From CAYPOY01 sp964412395 (GTDB taxonomy: Bacteria > Chloroflexota > Anaerolineae > B4-G1): 20,612 bases of DNA. Position numbers and translations under genes: made by a program. Of this stretch, positions 6,342 to 13,718 are shown one piece after another (position 1 is the stretch's first letter; each line of letters begins with the position of its first letter). The DNA is taken from the NCBI GenBank assembly GCA_964412395.1, contig CAYPOY010000064.1, positions 1 to 20,612 on the forward strand, given 5' to 3'. The notes beneath the pieces are model-generated. The model searched no databases. It was not told where the DNA came from and saw nothing but the letters and a program-made list of their open reading frames with translations.

Positions 6342-8228
6342 ATGAACGGCTACATGGACAAAATCCTGCGCGTTGACCTCAGCACGGGAGAACTACGCGA
6401 CGAACCGCTGGACGAGGAGTACGTCCGCGGCTACGTCGGCGGCAGCGGGTTGGCGGCGCGCATCGTCTACGACGTGGTGGACGGCCGCACCGATCCGTTG
6501 GGGCCGGACAACCCGCTCGTTTTTATGACCGGCCCGCTGGTCGGCACGGCCATGCCCTCGGCCGGGCGGTGCAGCGTGTGTGCCCTCTCGCCCCTCACCC
6601 GCATCTGGGGCGAGTCCAACACCGGCGGCTTCTTCGGCCCCGAACTGCGCTTCGCTGGCTACGACGGCGTTGTCGTCACCGGGCGAGCCGATAAGCCGGT
6701 GTGGCTCTCCATTGTCGAGGGCCGGGCCGAACTACACGACGCAACCAATCTGTGGGGCGACGATTCCTACGCGACTCAGGAGCGGGTGCGCGAGGCTCTG
6801 GGTGAGCCGAAGGCCCGCGTGGCCTGCATTGGCCTGGCGGGCGAAACCAGGGTCAAAATGGCCGCCGTGATGAACGACCACGGGCGCGCCGCCGGCCGCA
6901 CCGGGATGGGCGCGGTGATGGGGTCGAAGAATCTCAAAGCCATCGGCGTGCGTGGCTCCGCTAAAGTCCCCCTGGCCGACCCCGATGGGTTTAAGGATGT
7001 GGTCCGGGGAATCATCGTGGGCCTGGGCGAAGATATGCAGGCCATGTCATTCCAGTTGGCCGGTACCGCCGGCAGCGTGGACATACTACTGATGTACGGC
7101 GACATGCCCATCCGCTACTACCAGCAGGGGGAGTGGGAGGGGGCGGGCAACCTCTCCGGCGTGCTGATGACGGATCAATACCTGAACAAGGGCACTGCCT
7201 GCTATCGCTGCCCTATTGCCTGCGGCCGCGAGACCCGGGCTCCTCACTACGGTGTGGAAAGGGTGGACGGTCCCGAGTACGAGACGCTGGGCGCGTTTGG
7301 CTCGCTGGCGATGGTGGATGACCTGGAGGCGGTCATCTACGCCGGACACCTGTGCAACGTCTATGGCCTCGACACCATCAGCACCGGCTGCACCATCGCG
7401 CTGGCCTGCGAGATGTTCGAGCGCGGCATCCTCAGCCCGGCCGATGTGGGCGACCTGGGGTTGCCCCCTTCCCCTGCGAGGGGAGGGGGCGGGGGAGGGG
7501 TCATCCGCTACGGCGACGTTCGGATGACCCATCGGTTGATCGAGATGATAGCCCACCGCGAGGGCTTCGGCGACGCGCTGGCCGAGGGGAGCGCTGCGCT
7601 GGCTGAGCGGTTCGGCGCGGGGGAGTTGGCGGTGACTGTCAACCGGCTGGAGGTGCCGATGCACGACCCGCGTGCGTTCGCCGGCCTGGCCGTGTCCTAC
7701 GCCCTCTCCCCCCGTGGGGCCTGCCACATGGAGGGCGACATGTACAGCGTGGACATGGGCATGGGGCCGGCCTTCGAACTGGACATTCTCCCCGGCGACC
7801 GTTTCGAGGTGACGGAGGAGAAAGGCCGCATCGCGGCGCGACAGCAGGCCTGGCGCAACTTGTACAACGCGATCAACCTGTGCCAGTTCCAGAACCCCGG
7901 CGTCGAGCGGCTCCTGGCGGCGCTGAACGGCGTGACGGGCTGGGACCTGGAGGCCGGGGACCTGATGACACTTGGCAAGCGTATCGTCACGCTCAAGCGG
8001 ATGCTCAACCTGCGCCGGGGCCTCACCCGCGCCGACGACCGGTTGCCCGACCTGCTGCTGAAGCCGCTGGACGACGGCGGGACCGAGGGAATGGTCCCCG
8101 ACGTGGATGTCCTTCTTTCCAGCGCCTACGCCGAGTACGGCTGGGACCCGGAGACGGGCAAGCCCACGCAAGAGACGCTGGAGAGGTTGGGGCTGGGTTT
8201 CGTTGCCGATGGGCTGTGCTCGACCTGA
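6342..8228 (+). CDS. Aldehyde:ferredoxin oxidoreductase (tungsten AOR family)
   Basis: This 628-residue protein covers all three AOR domains. AOR enzymes use a tungsten (or molybdenum) bis-pterin cofactor and one 4Fe-4S cluster to convert aldehydes to carboxylates with ferredoxin. The cluster ligands are in place: C287, C290 and C294 in CYRCPIACGRE and C514 in NLCQF, matching the positions in the archaeal enzyme. The N-terminus (ILRVDLSTGELRDEPL, YVGGSGLAAR) and the pterin-binding SNTGGFFGPELRFAGYDG and RTGMGAVMGSKNLKA are typical. AAGGAG lies 8 nt before the ATG. A palindromic insert encodes about residues 374-387 (LPPSPARGGGGGGV). The last residues (VADGLCST) differ from the usual acidic end, and an overlapping frame continues as LSGLFQYALEEALEDQSLH to 8283, so the 3' end may be altered. 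Confidence 0.94.
   Translation: MNGYMDKILRVDLSTGELRDEPLDEEYVRGYVGGSGLAARIVYDVVDGRTDPLGPDNPLVFMTGPLVGTAMPSAGRCSVCALSPLTRIWGESNTGGFFGPELRFAGYDGVVVTGRADKPVWLSIVEGRAELHDATNLWGDDSYATQERVREALGEPKARVACIGLAGETRVKMAAVMNDHGRAAGRTGMGAVMGSKNLKAIGVRGSAKVPLADPDGFKDVVRGIIVGLGEDMQAMSFQLAGTAGSVDILLMYGDMPIRYYQQGEWEGAGNLSGVLMTDQYLNKGTACYRCPIACGRETRAPHYGVERVDGPEYETLGAFGSLAMVDDLEAVIYAGHLCNVYGLDTISTGCTIALACEMFERGILSPADVGDLGLPPSPARGGGGGGVIRYGDVRMTHRLIEMIAHREGFGDALAEGSAALAERFGAGELAVTVNRLEVPMHDPRAFAGLAVSYALSPRGACHMEGDMYSVDMGMGPAFELDILPGDRFEVTEEKGRIAARQQAWRNLYNAINLCQFQNPGVERLLAALNGVTGWDLEAGDLMTLGKRIVTLKRMLNLRRGLTRADDRLPDLLLKPLDDGGTEGMVPDVDVLLSSAYAEYGWDPETGKPTQETLERLGLGFVADGLCST
7464..7500 (+). repeat. In-frame C/G-run palindromic element in AOR
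   Basis: CCCCCTTCCCCT, a GCG centre and AGGGGAGGGGG form a stem, followed by another G-rich run. It is translated PPSPARGGGGGG between SPADVGDLGL and VIRYGD. AOR relatives read directly from an '...G.. L.wGd' strand here, so the insert lies at a surface turn after the iron-sulfur region. Confidence 0.75.
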
Positions 8229-8286
8229 GCGGCCTGTTCCAGTACGCTCTGGAGGAGGCCCTCGAAGACCAGTCGCTGCATTGAGA

Positions 8287-8319
8287 AACCTCCCGAAGGT
8301 TCGGAGCCTTCGGGAGGTT
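8287..8319. repeat. 13-bp perfect hairpin repeat upstream of the dcw cluster
   Basis: AACCTCCCGAAGG (8287-8299) pairs perfectly with CCTTCGGGAGGTT (8307-8319) around a 7-nt loop. No T-run follows, so it is more likely a dispersed palindromic repeat than a terminator, although it would stop some transcription from AOR. It starts four bases after a TGA that closes the alternative AOR tail frame. Confidence 0.7.
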
Positions 8320-8334
8320 CCCGACTCCCAGTTC

Positions 8335-8366
8335 CGTCCGGTCGAAGACCGGGCGGTTTGTGATTT
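8335..8366 (+). terminator. Possible weak intrinsic terminator after AOR
   Basis: CGTCCGGTC, a GAA loop and GACCGGGCG form a 9-bp GC-rich stem (one G-T pair), followed by the moderately T-rich GTTTGTGATTT. It is well placed to separate AOR from the cell-wall cluster. The T-tract is interrupted, so the call is tentative. Confidence 0.35.
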
Positions 8367-8432
8367 CTGGGAGGCCGGGGCAGTATAGTACTAATTTCCT
8401 ATTGCGCCAATCTTAAAATTTCTGCCAGGTAC

Positions 8433-8461
8433 TGGACAGAAACGAGAAAACGATGTATAAT
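8433..8461 (+). promoter_or_regulatory. Promoter of the dcw cluster
   Basis: TGGACA (8433-8438) and a perfect TATAAT (8456-8461) are 17 bp apart, one mismatch from full consensus. The local sequence is AT-richer than its surroundings. The promoter lies about 90 nt before mraZ, with the MraZ-box repeats starting immediately after the -10, so bound MraZ would cover the start point and early transcribed region. Confidence 0.78.
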
Positions 8462-8496
8462 GTGGGTGTTTGTGGAGAAGGGTGGAGCAAAGTGGG
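8462..8496 (+). promoter_or_regulatory. MraZ operator: four GTGG(G/A) repeats at 10-bp spacing
   Basis: GTGGG at 8462, GTGGA at 8472, GTGGA at 8482 and GTGGG at 8492 recur with an exact 10-bp period, one helical turn. MraZ is known to bind direct TGGGN-type repeats separated by 5 bp in the promoter of its own operon in E. coli, and a similar 10-bp array in Mycoplasma. The position right after the -10 of the mraZ promoter fits autorepression. The fourth repeat is more than the three described for E. coli. Confidence 0.8.
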
Positions 8497-8551
8497 ATAA
8501 CTGCCCTGCAAAGTGCCACGCTGTTGCTCCCACGTGGGGGAATGCGACACT

Positions 8552-8980
8552 ATGTTTCTGGGAGAGTTCGTCCACACCGTTGACGAGAAAGGGCGGTTGA
8601 CCATCCCCGCCAGGTTTCGGGCCGACCTGGATGCAGGTCTCGTCGTCACTCGTGGAATTGATCGCTGCCTGGCGATTTATTCCATGGAGGAATGGAGCCA
8701 GTTGGCGAAGCAAGTGAGTGCTTTGCCGATGACCGACCGGCGTGCTCGTGCCTTCCGCCGCCTGGTCTTCGCTAACGCCTCAGACGCTACCCCCGATAAG
8801 CAAGGTCGTGTGCTGATTCCCCCGCGCTTGCGAGAGTATGCTGGTCTCGATGGCGAGGTCGTCGTCACCGGGCTCAACACCTACATCGAGGTGTGGAACC
8901 AGGATTCCTGGAGTGAAGAGCGCGAGCGTGTTGAGGGAGACGGCGCGAACATTGAGGGATGGGCAGCCCTGGGTATCTGA
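8552..8980 (+). CDS. mraZ: Transcriptional regulator MraZ
   Basis: MraZ is the small ring-forming DNA-binding protein that heads most dcw operons and regulates them. The 142-residue product has both halves of the AbrB-like double domain, each with the conserved motif: D11-EKGR and D82-KQGR. MFLGEF at the N-terminus is standard. An in-frame ATG 39 nt upstream (8513) would add MPRCCSHVGECDT, unlike any family member; the ATG at 8552 is preferred even though its ribosome site (GGGGGA) is modest. It is preceded by its own probable operator and followed after 28 nt by rsmH. Confidence 0.95.
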   Translation: MFLGEFVHTVDEKGRLTIPARFRADLDAGLVVTRGIDRCLAIYSMEEWSQLAKQVSALPMTDRRARAFRRLVFANASDATPDKQGRVLIPPRLREYAGLDGEVVVTGLNTYIEVWNQDSWSEERERVEGDGANIEGWAALGI

Positions 8981-9008
8981 CCGGTGAGGAGTCCATCTCG
9001 GCTATATT

Positions 9009-9998
9009 GTGCTGGTGAACTTTGTACACAGCGAAAGAGGGAGGTGGGGTATCCACATCCCTGTTCTTTTCCAAGCGGTGCTCGATGGCCTGCAGGTCAG
9101 ACCGGGTGGCCGGTATATAGATGCGACGGTGGGCGGGGGCGGGCACGCAGTCGGGATACTGGCAGCTTCGTCCCCCGATGGATGTCTCCTGGGCCTGGAT
9201 CGGGACTCTGAAGCGGTGGATGTGGCCGGTGTTCGGTTGGCCGACTACACTGGGCGGGTTGTGCTTATGCATAGTTCCTTCAGCCGCCTGGCAGAGGTCG
9301 CGCATGCGTGTCGCTTCGTCCCCGCAGATGGTGTCCTGTTTGATTTGGGGTTCTCCTCACTCCAACTGGCCGATCCCACTCGCGGCTTCGCTTTTATGAC
9401 AGATGGGCCGCTCGACATGCGTTTCGACTCGGCGAAGGGTGGTCCCACTGCGGCTGCGCTGGTTAACCATCTTTCGCTCGAAGAACTGACAGCATTGTTG
9501 TACCGGTACGGTGAGGAGAGGCAGGCACACCGCATCGCGGAGGCGATTGTTGCTGCCCGCCCGCTTCACACGACGAAGGAGTTAGCTGCCGTCGTCGAGC
9601 GGGTCGTTGCTCCCTCCCGCCTCAGGGGGGCTGGGGGTGGACGGGTGCAGCGCAGGCGTATCCACCCGGCCACGCGCACGTTCCAGGCGTTGCGTATCGC
9701 CGTCAACGACGAACTGGCCGCGCTAGAAGCGGCGTTGCCCCAGGCCGTGGAAATACTTGCCCCTGGTGGTCGGCTGGCAGTGATCGGTTTTCACTCGCTG
9801 GAAGATCGGCTGGTAAAGCATTTTCTGCGTCGGGAGAGCCGTGATTGCATTTGCCCGCCGGAGGTGCCAGTATGCGTCTGTGACCATCAGGCCACGCTGC
9901 GGTTGGTCACGCGCAAGCCCATTCGGCCAACGGCGGACGAGATTGCTGCTAACCCACGGGCTCGCTCAGCGCGGCTGAGGGTGGCGGAGCGGATGTAG
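9009..9998 (+). CDS. rsmH: 16S rRNA (cytosine1402-N4)-methyltransferase RsmH
   Basis: RsmH (MraW) methylates N4 of C1402 in the ribosomal decoding centre and always travels with mraZ in dcw clusters. Visible are HIPVL near the start, the SAM-binding DATVGGGGH (residues 38-46), FDLGFSSLQL, the substrate region RIHPATRTFQALRIAVN (217-233) and FHSLEDRLVKHF. A Cys-rich tail (CICPPEVPVCVC) follows, probably a metal or structural site. The start is unclear: GTG at 9009 or 9015, both about 15 residues ahead of the usual N-terminus and without a close ribosome site. Residues about 201-212 (APSRLRGAGGGR) look like a small in-frame repeat insertion just before the highly conserved RRIHPATR block. Confidence 0.94.
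   Translation: MLVNFVHSERGRWGIHIPVLFQAVLDGLQVRPGGRYIDATVGGGGHAVGILAASSPDGCLLGLDRDSEAVDVAGVRLADYTGRVVLMHSSFSRLAEVAHACRFVPADGVLFDLGFSSLQLADPTRGFAFMTDGPLDMRFDSAKGGPTAAALVNHLSLEELTALLYRYGEERQAHRIAEAIVAARPLHTTKELAAVVERVVAPSRLRGAGGGRVQRRRIHPATRTFQALRIAVNDELAALEAALPQAVEILAPGGRLAVIGFHSLEDRLVKHFLRRESRDCICPPEVPVCVCDHQATLRLVTRKPIRPTADEIAANPRARSARLRVAERM
9611..9640 (+). repeat. Probable in-frame G-rich palindromic insertion in rsmH
   Basis: CCCTCCCGCCTCAGGGGGG followed by CTGGGGGTGG has the C-run/G-run layout of the other elements, though shorter and less perfect. It encodes APSRLRGAGGG, where RsmH proteins usually have only a few residues between the helix ending AAVVER and RRIHPATR. Confidence 0.5.
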
Positions 9999-10033
9999 AG
10001 GCAACCCTTGCGGTTGTCCTAAGGGTGGGGGCT

Positions 10034-10363
10034 ATGTCTGATTTTGTGCAGTGGGTGACACATGGGGTCAAGCGCGGTCGGTTTGAGGTGGGCTCGCGCA
10101 CAGCTCTCTACTTTTTCGCGCTTGTCGTGGTGCTGACGCTGACGGCGGCTCTCTACTTGATGTTGGTCAGTCAGACGGCAGCTCGAGGTCGTCACATCCA
10201 GCAGTTGCAGGCGGAGTTGTTCAGGTTCCAGAGGGAGAACGAGCAACTGGAGGTGGAGATTGCCAGGGAGAGCTCAATCCACCGCCTTTGGGAGCGGGCG
10301 ATTGAGCTGGGCTTCGCAGCGGCTGAACGATTGGAGTTTCTCCCTTTGGCCGATGTCTACTAA
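10034..10363 (+). CDS. FtsL/DivIC-like division protein
   Basis: The 109-residue product has a short basic cytoplasmic part, one membrane segment (about residues 24-45, TALYFFALVVVLTLTAALYLML) and an extracytoplasmic coiled coil (QQLQAELFRFQRENEQLEVEI). A final segment reads AIELGFAAAERLEFLPL. This is the bitopic layout of FtsL/DivIC (septum formation initiator) proteins, which link FtsW-FtsI to the divisome. Sequence in this family is poorly conserved, so the call leans on topology and position between rsmH and the PBP gene. AGGGTGGGGG precedes the ATG at 10034; a GTG nine bases earlier is possible. Confidence 0.82.
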   Translation: MSDFVQWVTHGVKRGRFEVGSRTALYFFALVVVLTLTAALYLMLVSQTAARGRHIQQLQAELFRFQRENEQLEVEIARESSIHRLWERAIELGFAAAERLEFLPLADVY

Positions 10364-10370
10364 TCGTTAG

Positions 10371-10435
10371 CCGGCAGTTGTTGGCAGGTAGCCGTCTCCC
10401 GCTGGCTGCTAACTGCCAATGGCTGACTGCTGGGC
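10371..10435. repeat. Imperfect hairpin repeat between ftsL-like and ftsI
   Basis: TTGGCAG-G-TAGC on the left pairs with GCTA-A-CTGCCAA on the right, a 12-position stem with one mismatch. The surrounding words (GGCAGTTG, TTGGCAGG, CTGCTAACTGCC, GGCTGACTGCTG) look like drifting copies of one 8-9 nt word. It fills most of the 89-nt gap before the ftsI ribosome site and creates a false upstream start at 10378. Confidence 0.55.
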
Positions 10436-10452
10436 TTCAGGAGGGTGTTTTG

Positions 10453-12171
10453 ATGGCAGAAGGACCGCGACGGCGTCTGCGGCTGGTGAGCACACTGTTG
10501 ATTGGCATCGTGGTTGTTATTGTGGCTCAGTTGGCGCAGGTGCAGATTGTGGATCACCACTTCTACAAGGATTGGTTAGAGGAGCAGCTTAAGCGGCCTA
10601 TCGCGATAGCCGAGCCCCCACGGGGCGTGATCCGCGACCGGAACGGTAATTTGCTGGCAGGGAACGGGGTGATGTATTCCATCGAGGCGGACACGGCCTA
10701 CGTGGTGGATGCTCTTACGGCGGCTGCGACAATGGGGCCGTTGCTGCACATGCCAGCCGCTCGCATCGAGCAGTTGCTGCGCAGCGAGGCCCCGTGGGTC
10801 CAAATCGTTTCTCCGGTGTCAAAAGAGGTGGGAGAACAGATTATGGCCCTGGAGATTCGGGGCATCACGGTCAAGCCTCTGTGGGTGCGGGAGTACCCGG
10901 AAGGCCGGCTGGCTTCGCACGCCATCGGCTTTTGCAATGTCGAAGGCGCGGGCTTTTACGGTGTTGAGGGGTTCTACGATGCGCTACTGCAGCCAAAGCA
11001 GGTGGAGTGGGAGGGGCTGGTAGACCCGGCCAGTGAACAAATCCCCTGGGTTATGGCTGCTGTCGCGCTGCCTCAACCAGGGGCCGAGTTGGTACTGACG
11101 CTCGACCGGACCATACAGTCCTTGGTCGAGGAGGAACTGGCGCGCTCGGTGCAGGAATGTCAGGCCGAGGGGGGCACGATCATAGTGATGGACCCTCGCA
11201 CCTTTGAGATTCTGGCGCTGGTCAGTCTGCCCAGTTATGACCCAGGGCGGTACAATGACTTCTATGTTCTTGATCCACTCCCCTTTGAGGATCCGGCTGT
11301 GAGCCAACAGTACGAGCCTGGCTCTGTGTTCAAGGTCCTGACGGTGGCCGCTGCGCTCGATACGGGGCTGGTGACGCCGGAAACGACCTACTACGACCAG
11401 GGCTGGATTGAGGTAGGGGGGCTAGTGGTGAGGAACGCCTTCCGCGAGGCGGATCATGAGCACACGGTGACTGACATCCTGATCCACTCGCTCAACGTGG
11501 GAACGGTTTGGCTGAGCACCCAGATGGGGCCGGACATATTTTACCGTTACGTGCTGGCGTTCGGCATCGGGCGACCGACGGGAGTTGGCCTGGCCGGGGA
11601 GGTAGCCGGCCAGTTGTGGCTGCCGGAGGATTACGAGCGATGGCACGACTCTAACCTCGGGACGAATGCTTTCGGGCAGGGGCTGGCGGTGACTCCGCTC
11701 CAGATGATCGTTGCGGTAGCGACAGTGGCCAACGACGGGGCACGGCTGCGGCCCCACATTGTGGGCCAGCGCATTGCTCCCGATGACACGGTCTCCACTT
11801 TCCGGCAAGCGGTCGAAGCGCAGGTGATTTCCCCGCAGACGGCGCGTATGGTGACGGAGATGATGGTGCGGACGGTAGAGGAGGGGGTGCCCCAGGCCCG
11901 GGTGGAGGGCTACCGTGTCGCGGGCAAGACGGGCACAGCGCAGATTCCCATCCCCGGGGGGTACGACAAGGAGGAGACGATCGCCTCCTTTGTTGGATTT
12001 GGGCCGGTGCCTGATCCACAACTCATTATCCTGGTCAAGTTGGATCGGCCAAAGACATCGCCCTGGGGTTCCAAGACGGCAGCGCCGGCGTTCCAGAGGC
12101 TGGCGGCCCGGCTGTTTGTGGTTCTGGGCATCCCGCCTGATGGTACACAGGTGGCGGAGATAGCAAGGTGA
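10453..12171 (+). CDS. ftsI: Class B penicillin-binding protein, FtsI-type peptidoglycan transpeptidase
   Basis: This 572-residue septal transpeptidase cross-links new peptidoglycan with FtsW. One N-terminal membrane anchor (about residues 11-32) is followed by a PBP dimerisation domain (RGVIRDRNGNLLA at 57-69). The transpeptidase domain has all three active-site motifs: S291-VFK294 (serine nucleophile), S346-LN348, and K492-TG494. There are no PASTA repeats. The ATG at 10453 has AGGAGGG 8 nt upstream; a longer frame from 10378 merely translates an intergenic hairpin repeat. It ends in GTGA, overlapping the start of murF by 4 nt. The gene order supports FtsI over an elongation PBP2. Confidence 0.93.
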   Translation: MAEGPRRRLRLVSTLLIGIVVVIVAQLAQVQIVDHHFYKDWLEEQLKRPIAIAEPPRGVIRDRNGNLLAGNGVMYSIEADTAYVVDALTAAATMGPLLHMPAARIEQLLRSEAPWVQIVSPVSKEVGEQIMALEIRGITVKPLWVREYPEGRLASHAIGFCNVEGAGFYGVEGFYDALLQPKQVEWEGLVDPASEQIPWVMAAVALPQPGAELVLTLDRTIQSLVEEELARSVQECQAEGGTIIVMDPRTFEILALVSLPSYDPGRYNDFYVLDPLPFEDPAVSQQYEPGSVFKVLTVAAALDTGLVTPETTYYDQGWIEVGGLVVRNAFREADHEHTVTDILIHSLNVGTVWLSTQMGPDIFYRYVLAFGIGRPTGVGLAGEVAGQLWLPEDYERWHDSNLGTNAFGQGLAVTPLQMIVAVATVANDGARLRPHIVGQRIAPDDTVSTFRQAVEAQVISPQTARMVTEMMVRTVEEGVPQARVEGYRVAGKTGTAQIPIPGGYDKEETIASFVGFGPVPDPQLIILVKLDRPKTSPWGSKTAAPAFQRLAARLFVVLGIPPDGTQVAEIAR

Positions 12172-13718
12172 GCACAGGTACATCTGCTTGCAGCCCTCGT
12201 CTTGCTCAATCTCGAGGGCGGCTGACGCTGGCGGACGTAATTGAGGGATTGACAGGAACCCGGCCGAGGGCGTTGAAGCAGCCGGTTTCGAGGACGGTGA
12301 TAGATTCGCGGCTGGTCGAGCCTGGTGCGTTGTTCATCGCGCTTAAGGGTGAACATGCGGATGGTCATGATTACGTCATTGATGCTTTCTCGCGGGGTGC
12401 GGTGGCGGCGATTGTCGAGCGGGATGTGGGGGATGAAGTGCTGACGCTGGATCTGACCGACCCGGCCATGACGTTGCCCAGTGTCTGGTCGCTGCCCTTG
12501 GTGCTTAAGACGGCAGATAGTCTCCATGCACTTCAGCAGGTGGCGACCTTCTGGCGGCGGCAGCACAGCGTGCGCGTCGTCGGTATCACGGGGAGTGTGG
12601 GGAAGACGACGACGAAGGAGCTGACGGCAGCGGTGTTGGCGCGCCGTTACGTCACGCTCAAGAGCGAGGCTAGTTACAACAATGAGATTGGCTTGCCGTT
12701 GACGTTGATGCACTTGACGGACGAGCACGAGCGCGCCGTGTTGGAGTTGGGAATGTACGACGTGGGTGAGATCGCTGACTTGGCCTGCATCGCGCAGCCT
12801 CACGTCGGCGTTGTGACCATTATCGGGCTGGTGCACCTGGAGCGGGCTGGCACGCTTGAGCGTATCGTGGAGGCCAAGACAGAACTGGTCGAATCGCTGC
12901 CACCGGCCCCCGAGGGTGTGGCGATTCTTAACTATGACGACGAGCGTGTGCGAGGGATGGCGCAGGCGACCCAGGCCCGCGTGTTCTATTATGGCCTCTC
13001 GCCTGAAGCGGATCTGTGGGCCGACCGTATCGAAGGTCTGGGACTGAACGGGATTCGCTTCCAGCTTCACTACCGTCTGCCCCCCTCCCCCACCTTCCCC
13101 CCCAAAGTTGGGGGGGACCGGGGGGGGGCGGGAGGGGCCGGGGGTGGGGGCGAGACGCTGTACGTGAGGATTCCACTCCTGGGGCGACATTCCGTCCACA
13201 CTGCGCTGCGGGCGGCGGCGGTGGGTCTGGTCGAGGGACTGACCTGGCAAGAGATTATTGAAGGTTTGCGGGAACCGTCAGCGCAACTGCGGCTGATGGC
13301 GGTGCCGGGGCCCAAGGGCGCGACCATCCTGGACGACACGTACAACGCCAGCCCGGCCTCAACCATTGCCGCGCTCAACCTGTTGGATGAACTGGACGGG
13401 CGCAAGATTGCCGTCCTGGGCGACATGTTGGAGTTGGGCGACTATGAGTGGGAGGGGCACGAGAAGGTGGGAATGCGGGCGCTGGAGGTGGCCGATGTGC
13501 TCATCACGGTTGGGCCTCGGGGGCGGGTCATTGGCGAGACGGCGTTGCGTTGGGGCATGCCAGCCGACCATGTGCACATCGTTGAGGAGAATACTGAGGC
13601 GGTCGCGTTGCTGGAGCGGATGGTGACGGGCGACGATGTGATTCTGGTCAAGGGTTCGCGGGCGATGCAGATGGAAGAGATTGTCAACGCGCTGGGGCCC
13701 AAGTTGGAGAACGAGTGA
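12168..13718 (+). CDS. murF: UDP-MurNAc-tripeptide:D-Ala-D-Ala ligase MurF
   Basis: MurF adds D-Ala-D-Ala to the UDP-MurNAc-tripeptide, the last cytoplasmic step of the muropeptide stem. The 516-residue protein has the substrate-binding N-terminal domain (SRTVIDSRLVEPGALFIAL), the ATP loop GITGSVGKTTTKE (139-151), NNEIGLPLTL (171-180), the EAKTEL segment with the expected modified lysine K237, and DDTYNASPAS of the C-terminal domain. It starts with GTG inside the ftsI stop (GTGA), a sign of coupling. It is about 60 residues longer than usual; part of that is an in-frame repeat near residues 305-328 (PPSPTFPPKVGG and a Gly-rich run). murE, normally just upstream, is absent here. Confidence 0.95.
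   Translation: MSTGTSACSPRLAQSRGRLTLADVIEGLTGTRPRALKQPVSRTVIDSRLVEPGALFIALKGEHADGHDYVIDAFSRGAVAAIVERDVGDEVLTLDLTDPAMTLPSVWSLPLVLKTADSLHALQQVATFWRRQHSVRVVGITGSVGKTTTKELTAAVLARRYVTLKSEASYNNEIGLPLTLMHLTDEHERAVLELGMYDVGEIADLACIAQPHVGVVTIIGLVHLERAGTLERIVEAKTELVESLPPAPEGVAILNYDDERVRGMAQATQARVFYYGLSPEADLWADRIEGLGLNGIRFQLHYRLPPSPTFPPKVGGDRGGAGGAGGGGETLYVRIPLLGRHSVHTALRAAAVGLVEGLTWQEIIEGLREPSAQLRLMAVPGPKGATILDDTYNASPASTIAALNLLDELDGRKIAVLGDMLELGDYEWEGHEKVGMRALEVADVLITVGPRGRVIGETALRWGMPADHVHIVEENTEAVALLERMVTGDDVILVKGSRAMQMEEIVNALGPKLENE
13079..13150 (+). repeat. In-frame C/G-run palindromic element in murF
   Basis: C-rich half, then seven C, AAAGTT, seven G (CCCCCCCAA and TTGGGGGGG are complementary), followed by further G-runs. 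Translated, it gives PPSPTFPPKVGGDRGGAGG and more Gly between FQLHYRL and ETLYVRIPLLGRHS, i.e. between two beta strands of the middle domain. At about 72 nt it is one of the longest copies, and it stays in frame. Confidence 0.8.

Noticed and set aside
7086..8171. Minus-strand open frame of 361 residues opposite AOR
   Set aside because: Same reason: no recognisable domain, and AOR on the other strand has all its ligands.
8529..8538. CCCACGTGGG palindrome before mraZ as an operator
   Set aside because: A 10-bp perfect palindrome is visible but isolated, and the MraZ boxes already explain regulation; no support beyond symmetry.
8513..8551. Longer N-terminus for MraZ
   Set aside because: The added residues are unlike the family; MFLGEF at 8552 is the standard start.
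10378..10452. Longer N-terminus for the PBP
   Set aside because: It translates the intergenic hairpin repeat; the ATG at 10453 has a strong ribosome site and matches the family.
11910..13250. Minus-strand open frame of 446 residues opposite ftsI and murF
   Set aside because: Low-complexity Arg/His/Gln-rich product with no motif; a by-product of high GC and codon bias.
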